From an uncultured Actinomyces sp. (GTDB lineage: Bacteria; Actinomycetota; Actinomycetes; Actinomycetales; Actinomycetaceae), in contig CAJZFF010000050.1 in NCBI GenBank assembly GCA_915069725.1, positions 1-9,131 of the forward strand: DNA of 9,131 nt, in the 5' to 3' direction. The position numbers and the translations under genes were made by a program. A model generated the notes under the pieces. The model saw only the letters and a list, made by a program, of their open reading frames with translations, made no database searches and had not been told where the DNA came from. Shown in pieces: positions 7,459-9,131 of the stretch (the first letter of the stretch is position 1; each line of letters starts with the position of its first letter).

Positions 7459-8182
7459 GTCAACGACTGTAGGAACGACGGAGGCGCTTCCGCTTGAAGA
7501 TCCGCGACAGTTCCGGAAAGGTGAGGAGCCGTGCCCGACACGACCGCTGATCAACGGGGAATCCTCGATCACCTTGCACGGCCCGATTACAAGCATCTCC
7601 TATCACGAGCTGGAAGGCCGAGGATGGGCCGTCGGAGCCCTTCTCAGGCCTGCAGGGGCAGGCGCGCTGTGCTCCCCGTCCCTGATCCGGAATTCCCATC
7701 GGCCGCTCGAGGACCCTGATCTGAACGCCACCGTTGCCGGCGCTATGACGGACCCGAGCACGACGACGGGTGGACAGCGTGCCGCCAGCGCACTGGCCGC
7801 CTGGGTGGCGCAGCATACTGGGCCGCCACCAGCGATGGCTCTCATGGCCAACAAGATGGAGGACGTCGTCGCCTCCGACAGAAGCATTCTGCGTGTCGAT
7901 CAGTTGGCGAGACGTCTCGGTCTTTCCATCCGAAGCCTGCAACGCCTCTGTAAGAAATACATCGGTCTTCCACCACTCGCAGTGATCAGACGCTACCGGC
8001 TCCAGGAAGCGGCGCAGCGGCTCCGGGAGGATCCGTCTCTCACCATTGCGTATGTGGCCGCCGAGCTCGACTACGCAGACCACGCCCACCTGACTGCCGA
8101 CTTCCGACAAGTCCTGGGCTTCTCACCGAGCCTGTACCGACAGCAGACCATCAGCGATCGTCAGGCTCTCAGTGACCGGTAG
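7457..8182 (+). CDS. AraC-family transcriptional regulator (DUF6597 type), probably short at the N-terminus
   Basis: From ATG 7457 the protein has 241 residues (250 if GTG 7430 is used; an in-frame stop at 7424 prevents further extension). The C-terminal half is a clear AraC/XylS DNA-binding domain: LRVDQLARRLGLSIRSLQRL is the first helix-turn-helix, VIRRYRLQEAAQRL follows, and DYADHAHLTADFRQVLGFSP is the second with the family signature. The N-terminal half resembles the later part of the DUF6597 sensor domain (ITLHGPITSISYHELEGRG, then VGALLRPAGAGAL), but the segment that normally precedes it, with a W-x-V-x-W-D-L-like core, is missing or unrecognisable. The gene may therefore be 5'-truncated. 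It is divergent from the VOC gene, which it probably regulates (inference from context). Lower GC and codons such as AGA and TTG suggest a later acquisition. Confidence 0.75.
   Translation: MSTTVGTTEALPLEDPRQFRKGEEPCPTRPLINGESSITLHGPITSISYHELEGRGWAVGALLRPAGAGALCSPSLIRNSHRPLEDPDLNATVAGAMTDPSTTTGGQRAASALAAWVAQHTGPPPAMALMANKMEDVVASDRSILRVDQLARRLGLSIRSLQRLCKKYIGLPPLAVIRRYRLQEAAQRLREDPSLTIAYVAAELDYADHAHLTADFRQVLGFSPSLYRQQTISDRQALSDR
7459..7471 (-). promoter_or_regulatory. Possible leaderless promoter of the VOC gene
   Basis: On the minus strand TACAGT (complement of 7466-7471) ends 7 bases before the VOC start at 7458, the spacing expected for a leaderless transcript; no Shine-Dalgarno is seen. 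No good -35 element is visible. If real, this promoter lies inside the 5' coding part of the AraC-family gene. Confidence 0.35.
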
Positions 8183-8288
8183 CGGGCTCGGGTCTCGGAG
8201 GAGAGTCGCGCAGCCGTCAGAAACCAACAGGACCCCACAATCCTGAGAACGATTGGCGCCGGACAGTGGCGCGCGGCTGTGACGCCCA

Positions 8289-8300
8289 TAGACTGTAGCC
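8289..8300 (+). promoter_or_regulatory. Probable leaderless promoter of pgi
   Basis: TAGACT (8289-8294) is a good -10-like hexamer that ends 6 bases before ATG 8301. As for parA, the spacing implies transcription starting at or next to the start codon, and no Shine-Dalgarno is present. The 118-base gap from 8183 shows no other feature that I can support. Confidence 0.5.
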
Positions 8301-8855
8301 ATGCTGAATCCGGTTGACCCCACCACCACGCCCGCCTGGAAGCGCCTCACCGAGCTCCACGACTCCATGACCCCGGACCTGCGTGCCTGGTTCGCCGACG
8401 ACCCGCAGCGTGCCGAGCGCTTCTCCTACGAGCTGGGAGACCTCTACGTCGACCTGTCCAAGAACCTGCTGAGCGACGACGTCCGCGACGCCCTGGTCGA
8501 GCTCGCCGAGCAGGTGGACGTCCCGGGCCGCCGCGACGCCATGTACGCCGGCGAGCACATCAACATCACCGAGGACCGCGCCGTCCTCCACACCGCCCTG
8601 CGCCGCTCCGCAAACGATTCCCTGACCGTGGACGGGCAGGACGTCGTCGCCGACGTCCACGAGGTCCTGGAGAAGATCTACGCCTTCGCCCGCCGCGTCC
8701 GCTCAGGGGAGTGGACCGGCATCACCGGCAAGCCCATCAAGACGGTGGTCAACATCGGCATCGGTGGCTCCGACCTGGGGCCGGTCATGGTCTACGAAGC
8801 ACTCAAGCCCTACGTCCAGGAGGGCCTGGAGTGCCGTTTCATCTCCAACATCGAC
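8301..8855 (+). CDS. pgi: Glucose-6-phosphate isomerase, N-terminal part, cut by a chimeric join
   Basis: Residues 1-185 match glucose-6-phosphate isomerase (glucose-6-phosphate to fructose-6-phosphate, glycolysis/gluconeogenesis). The N-terminus has the usual LTELHDSM and [16 protein letters not shown] regions, then [18 protein letters not shown] and the sugar-phosphate-binding segment [18 protein letters not shown] (151-168). The family then continues [11 protein letters not shown]..., but here the match stops after Asn-Ile-Asp (8847-8855). The remaining roughly 360-370 residues, with the catalytic glutamate and histidine, are absent, and the open frame runs on into unrelated sequence. Phe codons in this part are all TTC. 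Start ATG 8301 fits the family N-terminus. As it stands the product cannot be an active isomerase; I think the true gene is complete in its genome of origin and only cut in this sequence. Confidence 0.9.
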
Positions 8856-8862
8856 CTCGGCG
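8847..8862. other. Probable chimeric junction between two genomes
   Basis: Protein similarity switches from Pgi to a beta-barrel protein between the Asn-Ile-Asp codons (8847-8855) and the first glycines (8859-8864), without loss of frame. The shared bases at the join may be something like AACATCGACC, which fits both a Pgi NID-P continuation and the incoming gene; this is inferred. An assembly chimera is the simplest explanation; a real in-frame fusion inside both domains is unlikely. Confidence 0.75.
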
Positions 8863-9131
8863 GCGGATGGGACTACGCCGACCGGGGGCTTTACGCCGGA
8901 CGCCTCTTTGCCACGCGCTTCACCGACCGCACACGCTACACCGTCTTTGCCAACCACAACAACGTGGGCGACCGCGGATTTGGCGGGCCGCGCGGATTTA
9001 ACAACAACACGGGACTCACCACCTCCTCGATGGTGGGCACCGACTTCTCGTGGAGCAACAACAAGAAGCGCTTCTCGCCGCAATACTTTGAGGCGGGCGG
9101 CAGCGTGCTCTATTTCCGTTCGGACAACGCC
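8856..9131 (+). CDS. Fragment of a Bacteroidota-type outer-membrane beta-barrel (TonB-dependent-receptor-like) protein
   Basis: The 92 codons after the pgi match are open to the window end and look like an internal piece of an outer-membrane beta-barrel protein. They are rich in Gly, Asn and aromatic residues with alternating strand patterns: [66 protein letters not shown] and [15 protein letters not shown]. The NNVGDxGF stretch followed by a Gly/Asn-rich loop and a Gly-Leu-Thr-Thr turn is typical of the barrel region of Bacteroidota TonB-dependent or related outer-membrane proteins. An actinobacterium of this type has no such outer membrane. Codon use also differs: Phe is TTT in 5 of 9 cases, and GC by hand count is 174/276 (63%). 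Both the start and end of this gene are missing. The exact family is uncertain because only a fragment is seen. Confidence 0.72.

Noticed and set aside
7459..7596. Longer N-terminus (46 residues) for the VOC protein
   Set aside because: The added residues are antisense to the AraC-family gene and match no family N-terminus. The ATG at 7458 gives the usual short lead before GFTSxTPF.
8703..9083. Minus-strand frame crossing the pgi/barrel junction
   Set aside because: It spans the supposed chimeric join and is antisense to both recognisable proteins, so it cannot be a real gene.
8301..9131. A natural Pgi-outer-membrane-protein fusion as a new system
   Set aside because: Both domains are cut in the middle, codon use changes at the join, and a cytosolic enzyme of a Gram-positive joined to an outer-membrane barrel makes no biological sense. 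An artefact is simpler.

Overview
Most of the window (1 to about 8855) looks like chromosome of a high-GC actinobacterium, probably Actinomycetaceae (Actinomyces-like). The gene order xerD - parA-like - scpA - scpB - rluB - (tyrA) - cmk/der follows the conserved actinobacterial segregation/ribosome cluster (compare xerD, the Rv1708 ParA-like gene, scpA, scpB, rluB, cmk and engA in Mycobacterium). The fusion of Cmk and Der into one protein is an arrangement I associate with Bifidobacterium/Actinomyces relatives. The genus is inferred from order and sequence style only.

Layout: the last 23 codons of a XerD-type recombinase (1-74); a 161-base gap with a strong hairpin, a short direct repeat and a likely leaderless promoter; then a tightly packed plus-strand operon parA (236-1108), scpA (1098-1919), scpB (1916-2515), rluB (2512-3486), tyrA (3483-4643), in which every stop overlaps the next start. 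After a 129-base gap comes the fused cytidylate kinase/Der GTPase gene (4773-6932). A VOC (glyoxalase-fold) gene on the minus strand (6946-7458) converges on it and is divergent from an AraC-family regulator (7457-8182) with an apparently shortened N-terminus. This pair has visibly lower GC and looser codon use, so it looks like an accessory insertion. A pgi gene (glucose-6-phosphate isomerase) starts at 8301.

The core genes serve cell-cycle and growth functions: dimer resolution (XerD), chromosome organisation (ParA-like protein, ScpA/ScpB for SMC), ribosome maturation (RluB, Der), pyrimidine nucleotide supply (Cmk) and tyrosine synthesis (TyrA).

The most important observation is at the right end. 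After residue 185 of Pgi (Asn-Ile-Asp at 8847-8855) the reading frame stays open, but the protein changes abruptly into a piece of a Bacteroidota-type outer-membrane beta-barrel (TonB-dependent-receptor-like) protein, and Phe codon use and GC shift with it. I read this as a chimeric join between an actinobacterial and a Bacteroidota sequence, most likely an assembly artefact at a short shared sequence. Downstream sequence should not be treated as part of the same genome. I saw no convincing novel system, CRISPR array, insertion sequence, tRNA or rRNA.
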